Positions 8,287 to 19,547 are shown, counted from the first letter of the stretch. The stretch: DNA of 19,786 nucleotides from Phoronis ovalis (GCA_028565635.1 JAOXYB010013233.1:1-19786), one strand, 5' to 3'. Translations and numbers: made by a program. The notes: generated by a model from the letters alone, not told the origin.

Positions 8287-9027
8287 CAATAGACCACATC
8301 ATAGTCATGTGTAGAGTTAAAAAATAGCACTAGCAGGTCTTTTTGAAATATATTAAGGAAATTTTGCTCTAAGTTTGGCAGTTTACGAACCACTTTTTTG
8401 GCAATTCGATCAGTATTCTTTATTATGTTGCGGTTTATATGCTCTGCATGTTCTTATCTATACATTGTTATATCGGCTTTTAACTAGGGTATAGGAAACT
8501 GGAATACATGGTAATTAAAGTACCTTTTACTTGGATTTTATTATTATATACATGCTGAAAATATGATATTTTGTGATGTATAAGGATTTTTTCTCTGAAC
8601 TACTGATTTATGTTAACATTTTTAGCCAGGCTTTCTTTTGCAAGTCCCCCCAAGTCCAAAATAGCATCACAGACTGAGGTGCTGTTTCCTAATGTTTATC
8701 TATATCAGGAAATATCGACTTTAAGTATGAAGCGGGTGGCAAGAAAAGACTGCATTAACCATATACATTTTTATATGAATATGGTTAATATTAAAATAAT
8801 GTAGATACTAAGGGTAAATCATAATGTTTATGTACAGGTATTTAAATAGATTTAAATGGATTTGTTCCGTTATGAAACTAGATAAAATTCCAGATTAATC
8901 TTTCCTTTCATATCATTTCTGATTAATTATAGGGTTGCTCCTATAAGGGAGAAAGCCTATTGATTTACCTCTTTCTTTTTCTTCTTCCAATTTTCCACAG
9001 CTAGGAACTTAACACTTGATGTGTGAC

Positions 9028-9305
9028 ATCCTTGGGGTAGGCTTTAGGGGTCAAAGGTCAAATCTAAAATTGCTTGAAATATTCCAAAATGATGCTTTTA
9101 GAATATTTTTTTAAGCATATCTCTTAAATTAATTTTATGGAGGAAACGTACTGCAAGTGATGGTGTTTAGTCCTATAGGCTTGTACTTTGACATATGACA
9201 GTCCGGAGTTGACCTTGATGTCAAAGGGTCATTTAGAGGTCAAAGTCCAACTCTCAAAATGCATAAAATTCTCAGAAAGCATAGAAGTCAAGGAGAACAT
9301 TTTGA
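9028..9305. repeat. Diverged tandem duplication rich in AGGTCA-type half-sites
   Basis: Two related segments, about 9028-9125 and 9195-9305, share the order GACA..CC..G, a GTCAAAGGTCA-like block, TC[T]AAAAT, and a GAAAGC/GAATATT tail. The first contains GGGTCAAAGGTCA (9048-9060), a perfect direct repeat with 1-base spacing. The second contains AGGTCAAAGTCCA (9237-9249). These match DR1 sites bound by RXR/HNF4-class nuclear receptors, but the context looks like an old interspersed repeat, so function is unproven. Confidence 0.45.
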
Positions 9306-10305
9306 GGTCAAGATCTCCCAAAGCAATGAATTTCTAGTATTTGATGAACAGTTCAAAAATGATGTTGAAAGGTAATTTAGGTGCCATGTAACGTTCATAT
9401 ACGCCAATATGAGCAACCCTGCCTTTGCTAAAAGGCTATCTACTTTTAGTTGTAAATAAAAAGTTACACTAAATATTTGTGCATGCATGCATTTCTAATT
9501 GTTAATTTCTACTGCTAACCATTTCATGTTTATGTCAATACTTTTTGGCACATTGTTTAATTTGGGAGAGAGTTTTAAAGAATGATTCCCACACAGACTA
9601 GAACTTAGGGCAGCTAGGAGATTATATCTAGAAAATGTAAATTATTTAGTTTCTAAATTTAATAGTCTTTAGGTGAAGTCTTAAGCAGTTAAGATAGGCA
9701 CGCTTTATGCCATTAGGGCACGTTACTAGAAATTGACCTCACAATTTTCACGGGTATACTCTTCATATGGATTAGGAATTGTGGCTCAGAATTAGTTTCT
9801 GGGTTAAACTGTAGGAACCGCAGTAAAAATTACTGAAGAAGAGAACTTAAGTAATCTGCCGGACACGGTTACACAGCAATAGTGGAAGCATGCCCAGACG
9901 TAATATCGGGAAGAAAAATGGACTCCTTTTGTTTAGTAGTATAGAGTATTATAGTTTTTGTCAGAATGCAAGATGGTAATATTTTTCAAAATTGGTTTCG
10001 ATAAAAAGAGATAATTTTTGTCCTAAGTTTGAAAAGTTTTGTATCCTAAACATGATTTCAATAAATTAAAGCACATTGTGTTCATTTATATATCTTCCAA
10101 GAAGATGTTTTATAGTATGAACTATATGTTTATATGTTTAAAAGATCTATTTCCTAATCCTATGTTTGTGCATGTCTTTTGAGCACATTTTCTCCACAAG
10201 TGTCAGCCCCAAGATCGATGTATAAGATTAATATAATTTTCTCTTTGGTGATATATACATCACTTGGATAAAGAATTAATTATTACTTCTTATGCTTATG
10301 TTCAG

Positions 10306-10520
10306 GTCAAGTTCCCAGCAAAATTTCATCATGGACAACACTTTTACAAAATCAAGACCAGCAACAAGAAGTAAAGAGGATAACAAACTTGGACAAGTAG
10401 AAAATGAACAGCTCAAGCAAAGTCATACCAACAAGACCCTGGTACAATCTAATGCCAACAAACAGCCATCGACTGTTACCAAGAATGATGGTACCAACTG
10501 CGTAGACATTGATAATACTG
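10306..10520 (+). CDS. NTase-TPR gene, first coding exon (ATG at 10331)
   Basis: The acceptor TATGTTCAG ends at 10305 and the donor ACTG|GTAAAA is at 10521. The ATG at 10331-10333 begins 63 codons plus one base. The encoded segment starts MDNTFTKSRPATRSKEDN. It is rich in Asn, Lys, Thr, Ser and Gln with no predicted fold, and is probably a disordered N-terminal tail. The single G at the end joins AA at 13391 to form a Glu codon, so the frame runs cleanly into the large exon (..DIDNT-E-LELAEKL). The 25 bases before the ATG are 5' UTR in this exon. An upstream ATG-like frame through the acceptor is intronic and was discounted. The start is inferred; an upstream coding exon cannot be excluded. 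Confidence 0.68.
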
Positions 10521-11518
10521 GTAAAATTTTCTTCAATAGTCTTACTTTGTTCATTGGTCACCTGTAATTAATACATAATAGCCACCTCACACCTCCACGG
10601 GGAGCCACTTAGATATAACGTGGATACTCATGCCCGTTACCAGTTGGGTGAAAGGGTACATCTTTTTGAGAACTAAGTGCTAACGTGTTTAGAGTATGAA
10701 GTTGGGCATAAAGGGTTTTAAAGTTTTTTTGCCATGGTCTTGCTTATAGGGATTCTTATTTATGGGGATTACTTTTTTTGTCAAAATATTAGACTTGGAA
10801 AAGGTACCATTTTTAAGAATGGTCTTGTTTAGAGGTGCCCACTGTCCACTGAGTGCCAACGGGCACATTTCATCCAATGTAATGAGTGACTAAAGCAGGA
10901 AATGGGAAAACAACTGATGGAATAGCTATTAAACGACTGGGTGATACAGAATACCTAAAAATAGTCAACGAGGGGCAGTAAGGCCGGGGGTGGGCCGTTT
11001 AATAATTCTTTTTTCAGGACCCCAGGCCAGGTTGGCTCGATTGCTTTGAAACAATCCTGCTGACTTCAGAGAAGAGAAATTTACAATTTTTGCCGATTAG
11101 AAATCGTCATGGTTTTCTTGTATCCATTTGTTTCACTTAAGTGTTAAAGCAAATCCCTCAGTGATGTACTAGAAGAGCAGAAGGTAGAACAATGGTTGAG
11201 TTTCAATTGTAATTAAAAATCCGTAAACAAATCTTAATGGGTGCAATTCTGACTTCCTTTTATATTACATGTATATTATAATATCTTTTGTGGGCTTTCG
11301 AATTTACAAATTTTATATACAATAAGTTTTGTACTAAAATAATTATAGTCTAATACAGTCTCATTGATATCAGTTTAAATTTAAATTGTTTCTTTTAATA
11401 TATGAACACAAATGTAACAATAAAATAGCACCAAAGAGTAATTTTAATAGCCGGTGACTCCCCTAGGCCCTTCATTTCTACAATTTTCAGTAAAATTTTG
11501 AATTGGACGTGATCAATA

Positions 11519-12476
11519 TTAATATCTATTGCATTGTTCTATGGTCATCTTCTCCCTCCAAAACTCGATAATTCCTTTACAAAGTTGTTTCTTGGATCTA
11601 GGTTTTTACTGTACTTCTAAAATTTGATGCTTCAACTGATGCCATACATTCTCAATCGGATTATCATTTGGAGACTCTGAGGGTGTCATCCAGCAGTTGA
11701 TCCCTTTATCCCCCTTTGTTTTGCATAAGTACTTGAGCATCCTTGTATGCTTTGTTTCGGTATCCTGCAAAGTTACGAAACAATTTCTTGACTAACTAAT
11801 AATCAAACTTAATTCACTATTTGGACGATCATGAAGAATTTAAAATATTATAATTTCACTAATAAATACAACATTTGGTTTTTTGATAACTCTTTTCTAT
11901 AATAGGTTAATAGCACTTTATATAATAAAATTTGTACATGTATATGCCGAATTAAACTGTAAAAGATAAGAAACAATGTTATTATTCATTGACTAACAAA
12001 TTAAAACCCAATGTAAATTTGTACGAGCATGAAGAATTTTGAAACATGTTGTAATCTTCTCCAATAGATGTAATGTTCGATTTTTTGTTAAATTGTTCAT
12101 AATTTTTTAACAAGATGTTAAGAAGGATATTATATGGGTACTGGTAGAATTAATGCGATAATAGATCAATTACATCATTGCATGGTACAAGTTGTATTTG
12201 TACCTGCACAAACTTATGACACCCCTTGCCATCTCTTTATCAAACATGGAATAAGTTAATATTGGTAGCCCCCTTTTTAATGATGTCTACACAAACATGT
12301 ACTGGTGTTTGGGTCGTGGTTTTGGTTTAGCCCGTGTAAGATCCACCTTTAACATTTCTTTACCGCAGTTTCCTGTTGTAATAAACCTCCCAAATTATTG
12401 AATATTTCTTCAGTTTTTATCAATTCTTTTGTTGCCCATTCTAGTTGTTTACCAGATTTTCTGGCAATATCTGGTA
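11519..12476 (-). pseudogene. Broken Tc1/mariner-type transposase
   Basis: Minus-strand remnants lie in the correct order for a Tc1-like DDE transposase. ARKSGKQLEWATKELIK (about 12440-12476) matches the R.EWAK..L region before the first catalytic Asp. VDLTRAKPKPRPKH (12305-12346), then in another frame VDIIKKGATNI (about 12260-12300), match the G..V..GCISKRGATKI-like block. QDTETKHTR (from 11767) and PSESPNDNPIENVWHQLKHQ carry the second Asp and the catalytic Glu. The final stretch has one in-frame TAA. The DTET..PIE spacing is 36 residues. The first catalytic-Asp motif is degraded. About 380 bp of repeated sequence (11768-12145) interrupts the gene. It is long dead. A decayed HTH portion may extend to about 12740. 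Confidence 0.8.
11768..12145. repeat. Diverged direct repeat inside the transposase remnant
   Basis: Two copies of about 185 bp (about 11768-11945 and 11962-12145) share aligned blocks: GAAACAAT, TTGACTAAC, ACGA[T/G]CATGAAGAATTT, CAATA/TAATA..GTTCGATTTTTT-like and GTTAA. They separate transposase segments that should lie only about 100 bp apart. A tandemly duplicated insertion is therefore the simplest reading. Confidence 0.5.
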
Positions 12477-13390
12477 GATTGCCTAAGTGAAATGTCTACT
12501 TCTTTCCTTCTAAATAGTAGCCAAACATAGATCTTAGCCTTTCCTGTTTAAAGTTAAATTTCCCTCATGCTTGTCTCATCATCATCATGCATAGCTTTTC
12601 CAATTATTTCTAGACCGATTACAGTAATTTTCGTTTTGCTCCCAGATTCCAGTTTTCTTAAAATTCGACCATGCATGCTTTGTAATTCACCAAACCCCAC
12701 ATTCTGTCACAAGTTGATACTTGAACTGCTTCATAAAAACAAGCGGTAAAATTATAGAGCACTACATGATGAATACAATATTAAACAGATAGCATGACGG
12801 TGTTAGTAATCCGATAAAAATCAATGTTTAATAGTTGTGCTTTAACGTTAACAAACATTCCCAAACGCACCGGAGCTTCATACTTTGTGCCCGCATACAA
12901 TTAAGCTTAGTTGAATTAAATAATTTGCAAACATAAGTTTTACAAAATGGCTAATTTCTAACCGGCTGCTTAACTTAAAATAATTTATTTTGCATAATCC
13001 TTGATCTTATTCATTCGAACTCATCCCATGCACTATTTCCCTTGTTTCTTCCCCAAAAGACAAAAATAATGTGAAGTGGTCAAAAATCCATGATCTCCCC
13101 TTGCCGGCCCCCATGCCATAATTAATGAACATTCCCAAAATGCAGATAAAATATTGTGCATAATGGATTGGAGAGATTTCACCAATTGTCGTCTGCTAAT
13201 TTCACCACTTTAGTATCTCTGATGTACCACAAGAGGTCTCCTTAATATAAACAGAATGAGATTCAAGCCAGGCAAGTACTGTGCCTTCTTTATGTAACCT
13301 CGTTATAATTTAGACCCAATGCAATATGTAGGAAAAACTTTTTGTGATTTAAACTATAGACTTGATATTTTGCATTGTTGTTTGTTGCAG

Positions 13391-16300
13391 AATTAGAACT
13401 TGCTGAAAAACTACGAAAAATAAACAATACTGATTTAGAAACTGAAACAGACATTTTGAAAGAAATAGGACTCATTTACCACCAACAAGGAGTATCTTGT
13501 GACAGTGTAAAGGATGGGTCAACACTGTTTATAAAGGCATCAGCATTGTTTAATTCTGCGAAAATTCGAACAAGTGATAAAAACAAAAAATGGGAAATAA
13601 ATTTAGATATGAAACAAAATGAACGTGATTTCCTAAAATTCATTTGTTGTAAAGAGGATTTGGTTCCTCTTGCTCTTGCTGACAAATTTAAGGCTGCTAT
13701 CTACAGTTTGCGTAGCAGAATTTCCAAAAGAACAGAAACTGTATGGAAAGATGCAAACCAGAACTATGATAAAGATGGCAAAGACGCAGTCCGGATTCTT
13801 CAAGAAAAGCGAATTGTTCAGAATACTAGAAAATTGTGTTCTGAAGTAGCTGAAGGCATGAAAGAATTCATAAGAAGTATTTTGAAAGAATGTACAGCTT
13901 TGCTTGGTCCAGCACCACAAAAATATGCTATCGTTGGCCTAGGCTCACTCGCAAGAGAGGAAATTACACCTTATTCTGATTTTGAATTTGTTATTCTTAT
14001 TGAAAATGATAAAGATGCTGATAAACAGTATTTTCGGAATCTTACTAATTTATTTAACATCTTTGTGCTAAATCTAGGCGAAACACTTTTGCCTGCAGTT
14101 GGAATAAAAAGTTTAAATGATTTTGATTCTAAACATGGTAGCTGGTATTTTGACTATATATCCATTAATGGATTTTCTCTAGATGGTGCAATGCCATGGG
14201 CTTGCAAAACTCCCTTAGGAAGACCAGACAGAATTAGTAAAGCAGGAATTGAACTGATACAGTCACCAGTTAGTATGGCGAAGTATTTAGAAAAAGATAT
14301 TTCCTTGAAGGAAGGATATAATCTGGGGGGAATGTTAAGAACTGTTACCTTTATAGATGGGAGCAAAGAAGTTTTAGATTGTTTTGTTCATTTTAGCAAA
14401 CTGGCTGGTAATAAAACAAATATTAAACAATATGGTGTAGAAATGTTGAAACATGATATAGAAAAGTATGAAAATGAACTAACAATGCACAAGCCAAGCG
14501 AAGAAAATGGGCTGCAAGACGTGAAGAAAGAAATATATAGACTTCCTACAGTAGTCACAAATGGCTTTAAACTAATCTTTAACTTAGATCACAATACTCC
14601 ATGGGATTTGCTTGAAGAAATGGTGCCCGAATCTCTACTGACAAAGGAAGCATGTCATAACCTACAAATGGCTGTGACAGTTGCTGTTTTATTACGGTTG
14701 ATAACATACATGAAGAATGAAGGTCAAAAAGAAAAAATCAGTTTCTTGGAACCTATTATAAATTCAAGTCAGTCTCAAGAAAAGAGAAAGATTCACAATG
14801 TGGGTTTTACTGACCTTATTTTCCGTTATTACTTTACTGTGTTACCTTTATTACAGTGTTTAAAAGAGAAAACTTGTGAAAATGAAACATCTCTTCAGCA
14901 AATTAACAAAATGTTAAGATACAATGATTTTTATGACAAAAATGAAGAGCTGCATGGAGATATTTATTACAAGCTTCTTAAGTATAAAGATGCTTTTAGG
15001 TATTTTAAGGAAGCATTAGACCACATAAGTACATTAGGCGATGAAGGAAACAGGCAAAAATATGCAATTTTATTAGCAAAAATAGGTGCTGTTTGTGCAG
15101 ACCTTGGTGAGTATAATTCTGCTTTAACGTATATCCAACAGTCATTGGAAATGGAGAGACAGATTCATGGTGAAGGTGCTGATCCATCAGTAGCCACCTC
15201 ATTAATTAACATAGCATCATTGTATGAAGCACAAGGGGATTATGACAGTGCACTGACCTATAACCAACAGTCATTGGATATAACGAGACAGATTCATGGT
15301 GAAGGTGCTCATCCATCATTAGCCAGCTCATTAAACAACATAGCATCAGTGTACAAAGCACAAGGGGATTATGACGGTGCACTGACCTATATCCAACAGT
15401 CATTGGAAATGATGAGACAGATTCATGGTGAAGGTGCTCATCCATCAGTAGCCACCTCATTAAACAACATAGCATCAGTGTATGAAGCACAAGGGGATTA
15501 TGACAGTGCACTGACCTATAACCAACAGTCATTGGATATGACGAGACAGATTCATGGTGAAGGTGCTCATCCATCATTAGCCAGCTCATTAAACAACATA
15601 GCATTAGTGTATGAAGCACAAGGGGAGTATGACAGTGCACTGACCTATAACCAACAGTCATTGGAAATGATGAAACAGATTCATGGTGAAGGTGCTCACC
15701 CATCAGTAGCCACCTCATTAAACAACATGGCAACAGTGTACAGTGCACAAGGGGATTATGACAGTGCACTGACCTATAGCCAACAGTCATTGGAAATGAG
15801 GAAACAGGTTCATGGTGAAGGTGCTCATCCATCATTAGCCAGCTCATTAAATAACATAGCATCAGTGTACTATGCACAAGTGGATTATGACAGTGCACTG
15901 ACCTATCACCAACAGTCATTGGAAATGGAGAGACAGATTTATGGTGAAGGTGCTCATCCATCATTAGCCACCTCATTAGGCAACATAGCATCATTGTATA
16001 ATGCACTAGGGGATTATGACAGTGCACTGACCTATAACCAACAGTCATTGGAAATGAGGAGACAGATTCATGGTGAAGGTGCTCACCCATCAGTAGCCAC
16101 CTCATTAAATAACATAGCATCAGTGTACTATGCCCAAGGGGATTATGACAGTGCACTGACCCATAACCAACAGTCATTGGAAATGAGGAGACAGATCCAC
16201 GGTGAACGTGCTCACCCATCAGTAGCCACCTTATTAAACAACATAGCATCAGTGTATGAAGCACAACGGGATTATGACAGTGCACTGACATATAGCCAAC

Positions 16301-17757
16301 AGTCATTGGAAATGAGGAGGCAGATTCATGGTGAAGGTGCTCACCCATCAGTAGCCAACTTATTAAACGACATAGCATCAGTGTACAATGCACAAGGGGA
16401 TTATGACAGTGCACTGACCTATAACCAGCAGTTATTGGAAATGGAGAAACAGATGCATGGTGAAGGTGCTGACCCATCAGTAGCCACCTCATTAAACAAC
16501 ATAGCATCAGTGTATAAAGCACAAGGGGATTATGACAGTGCACTGACCTATAACCAACAGTCATTGAAAATGTTGAGACAGATTCATGGTGAATGTGCTC
16601 ACCCATCAGTAGCCACCTCATTAAACAACATAGCATCAGTGTATGAAGCACAAGGGGATTATGACAGTGCACTGACCTATAACCAACAGTCATTGAAAAT
16701 GTTGAGACAGATTCATGGTGAATGTGCTCACCCATCAGTAGCCACCTCATTAAACAACATAGCATTAGTGTACAAAGCACAAGGGGATTATGACAGTGCA
16801 CTCACCTATAACCAACAGTCATTGGAAATGTTGAGACAGATTCATGGTGAAGGTGCTCACCCATCAGTAGCCACCTCATTAAGCAACATAGCATCAGTGT
16901 ACAAAGCACAAAGGGATTATGACAGTGCACTAACCTATAACCAACAGTTATTGGAAATGAGGAGGCAAATTCATGGTGAAGGTGCTTACCCATCAGTAGC
17001 CACCTCATTAAGCAACATAGCATTAGTGTACAAAGCACAAGGGGATTATGACAGTGCACTCACCTATAACCAACAGTCATTGGAAATGTTGAGACAGATT
17101 CATGGTGAAGGTGCTCACCCATCAGTAGCCACCTCATTAAACAACATAGCATTAGTGTATGAAGCACAAGGGGATTATGACAGTGCACTAACCTATAACC
17201 AACAGTTATTGGAAATGAGGAGACAGATTCATGTTGAAGGTTCTCACTCTGACATTGTTTTGGTACTAAGAAATATTGGATTAGTGTATACTGAAATTGG
17301 AAAATATGATAAAGCGGTGATATATTTACAAAAGTCCTTTGAAATGAGCAAGAGTGTGTATGGTTTCATTGAACGTCATGTGATAATTGAGATAGTTAAG
17401 AATATTGGAATTGTGTATAAACACAAAAATCTGTGTAACCATTCCATTTTGTATTTAAAATTAGCATTAAGTTTGTATCTTGAACACTATAATTGTGATG
17501 CTGCTTTTTCTGACATAGGCCACATACATTACTGTTTAGGTAGGTTTTATGAAAAAAATAGAACATACATAAATGCTTTGTTACATTACCAGCAGGTTTT
17601 AGTAATGTGCAGTAAGTATCAGGGGGATTCAGCTGTTGACCGTGTTCCTTGTATACTTGTTTCTATTGGTAATATATATCATTCAATGGGAGAATATGAT
17701 GCTGCACTGATATATCACATTCAAGCAGAAGCCAGATTGATGTTGACATCCAAGTAG
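13391..17757 (+). CDS. NTase-TPR protein, main coding exon (predicted 1,518-residue product with exon 1)
   Basis: A single 4,367-base exon after the acceptor TTGTTTGTTGCAG, open to TAG at 17755-17757. Residue numbers refer to the spliced protein. Residues 64-240 are helical. Residues 242-270 hold GLGSLAREEITPYSDFEF, a Pol-beta nucleotidyltransferase signature of the DUF294/GlnD type (G248-S249, then D260 and E262 as likely metal ligands). Residues 271-600 are a helical middle region without a P-loop. A weak TPR then precedes 17 KLC/nephrocystin-3-type TPRs (622-1352), each 43 residues with consensus LNNIASVYEAQGDYDSALTY. About four diverged TPRs (1353-1518) close the protein. There is no signal peptide or membrane segment, so it is probably cytosolic. 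TPRs bind peptides or proteins; the substrate of the NTase domain is unknown and it could be inactive. Automated names such as nephrocystin-3-like would reflect the TPRs only. Confidence 0.88.
15064..17256 (+). repeat. 17 tandem 129-bp TPR-coding repeats
   Basis: Seventeen units of exactly 129 bp (43 codons) without a single indel: unit 2 starts at 15193, unit 16 at 16999 and unit 17 at 17128. Most units differ at only a few positions. Variation sits mainly at unit residues 2-3, 12, 24, 27, 29 and 31-32. Two-unit (258-bp) higher-order copies are visible, for example units 14-15 against 16-17. Such arrays expand and contract by unequal crossing-over, and assemblies may collapse them. Confidence 0.95.
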
Positions 17758-17935
17758 AGATATGTATAAGATATATATATCAAATCATCAAATTAAATTT
17801 ATATAAATGCACAAAGATGTTACATTCACACATCATGGAGATCGGATGACTTAGTTAAAATGTTTCACCATGCATTGTGGGGACATCTTTGCTTTATTAG
17901 TTTTGGCAACAATAAAGCACATGATGAACATCCAC
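17758..17935 (+). terminator. 3' UTR and polyadenylation signal of the NTase-TPR gene
   Basis: The first canonical AATAAA downstream of the TAG is at 17911-17916 (CAACAATAAAGCAC), about 155 bp after the stop. An ATTAAA-like variant lies near 17792. The cleavage site is not visible directly and is placed 10-25 bp beyond AATAAA by convention. Confidence 0.6.
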
Positions 17936-19547
17936 TGGCAAATATCAGGTATGCGTGGAAAATTTGCAATTCCATGAAACATTTTAACTCAAATTATTGG
18001 AGGTTATGTCTTAAATATTTTGTGCAAATATATGTTTAGGGCAGTTCCTCTATTAGTTTTACAAATTCTGCCGTTGCATTCTCTCTCCATTTTGTCCTCC
18101 TCTACAACTAAAAGGGAAACACTCCTTATGCTATTCACATAATTTTGTACATTAAGGTGCACATTCCATTATTTAGATATTCTGTCCAGTTTTTTGACAT
18201 ATCAGAAATTCTTAATATTTCTTTTTGTTTAGAAATAGTTGTTTGGTAGTATTTTTTGTATTAATCTATTTTGACATTTGTGTGATATGAATATTTTTGA
18301 AATTTTTGAAATTTGGACACTAAAGAAATTTCTTTTGAATTTTGTATGTAAATATTTTTGTAGTATTCTATTTGATATTACATTCCTTGTATTATAATAA
18401 TTAAAAGTTTCTTTTCAATATAACCGTACCTATTGTTTTAATCGCAATCCCGCCCCTCTGTTAGCAACAACAACATCCGTATTCTTGTTAAAGGGAAACT
18501 TGAACGACTTTCATATTACCTGTCCATGGTAAAATTGGATTACATTTTATAATCATTGAATCTGTAGCCAATATTTAATCTACTCTAAAAAGAGATTTGC
18601 GTTATCTGGGCCTTGTCACTTTTTTATCAAACCGAATAAGGGATGAAAGCTTCACTAAATATAAACCAGCTATATGGCTTGCAATGAACGCATGGGACTG
18701 GGGATTTGCTGGAGCCTTCACACATTATTGTCAACCAGTTTATCACTATGAACTAACCCCGGAACAAACTGTCAGTTAGCATACATCGAGTGTACCCTAT
18801 TCCGGGTACTATATGATATAGTTACAGTTAACAGGGAAATCAATCGGTCACTTGAATCAAATAAGTAATTATATAAATACATTCTAAGGCTGTTTTTTAC
18901 CTAAACACAAACATTTTACTGTTTCAGAAACCTTTGTACACGCCAAAATGTAATATCGCAATTTTTGGTTTAATCCAATGTGGATTTCGGCTTAAGATTA
19001 TGCTTGATTTGCAGGAATTTATGCCCTATAATTCATACCATTCATGTCAGCGTCATGTGGATGCATGTAATGTAAAAAATAATATTATAATGCTCATTCT
19101 TGCGTCCTTGAAATTCAACAAATGCGAGTACTTAATAATTGTGTTCATCTGGATGTAATATCCCAGGTAAGATGAGTGATTTTAGTCTCCGTTGTGAAGG
19201 GGGATACAGTAACATAGCAAATGGTATAAGGACACAATTGATTTTCCCATCCACTTCTATAGTAAATTCATGTAATTTAAATAAAAAAGAAAAAATCATA
19301 AAAAGGTTCACAGACATCTTCCAGCACGGCCAGACCACTCCGCCACCACTGTGGTTACATCAATTGTGACCTTATGCCAAATTACCGCAAATTACTCGGT
19401 CATGGCATGGATGGTACTGCAAAAATCCTTAGAATCACACCTGGTTTTTACAAATTTTAAATTTTGAAATTCCCTGCATTGTACTTCAATCTTATAAAGA
19501 AAAAAAAAATATTTTCATCTAGAACCAGAATTTTCTCTATGCTTTTC
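17936..19547. other. Downstream region without a convincing gene
   Basis: AT-rich sequence with short open frames only. Two frames look mildly protein-like: 18600-18779 plus (IRDESFTKYKPAIWLAMNAW) and 19160-19368 plus (RFTDIFQHGQTTPPPLWLHQ). Neither has a good start, matching splice sites or a family I recognise. Nothing else stands out. Confidence 0.4.

Larger units (their letters stand above)
7999..10305. other. Intergenic or 5' intronic sequence upstream of the NTase-TPR coding exon
   Basis: AT-rich sequence without a convincing protein or RNA gene. It contains a palindromic mini-element (8253-8286) and a diverged duplication with AGGTCA half-sites (about 9028-9305). The exon starting at 10306 opens with a splice acceptor. 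At least one non-coding 5' exon must therefore lie upstream, here or near 5400-5720, but none could be identified. Confidence 0.5.
10521..13390 (+). other. Intron of the NTase-TPR gene
   Basis: A 2,870-bp phase-1 intron between GTAAAA and TTGTTGCAG. Its main content is an antisense, broken Tc1-like transposase (11519-12476) that is itself interrupted by a diverged direct repeat. The stretches 10521-11518 and 12750-13390 show only short open frames without recognisable protein. Confidence 0.65.

Noticed and set aside
13375-13390. Start of the large frame at TTG 13375
   Set aside because: There is no ATG, and the sequence is a textbook acceptor (TTGTTTGTTGCAG). The frame joins in phase to the ATG exon at 10331-10520.
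15206-17059. Long antisense open frames (531 and 85 codons) opposite the TPR array
   Set aside because: A 129-bp unit with no stop in one reverse frame stays open when repeated without indels. The translation is a Cys/His/Leu-rich repeat with no independent support.
15064-17256. CRISPR-like or satellite array
   Set aside because: There are no spacers; the 129-bp period is an in-frame protein repeat with TPR consensus residues.
18484-18500. TTAAAGGGAAACTTGA as a possible transposon terminus
   Set aside because: It resembles known repeat tips, but no inverted partner or flanking duplication was found within the window.
18597-18779. Plus-strand frame with Trp-rich sequence
   Set aside because: No ATG start, no matching splice sites and no recognised family. 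It is only mildly protein-like.
19132-19369. Overlapping frames on both strands downstream of the NTase-TPR gene
   Set aside because: Neither strand shows a clear start, splice signals or known motifs, and opposite-strand openness makes chance likely.
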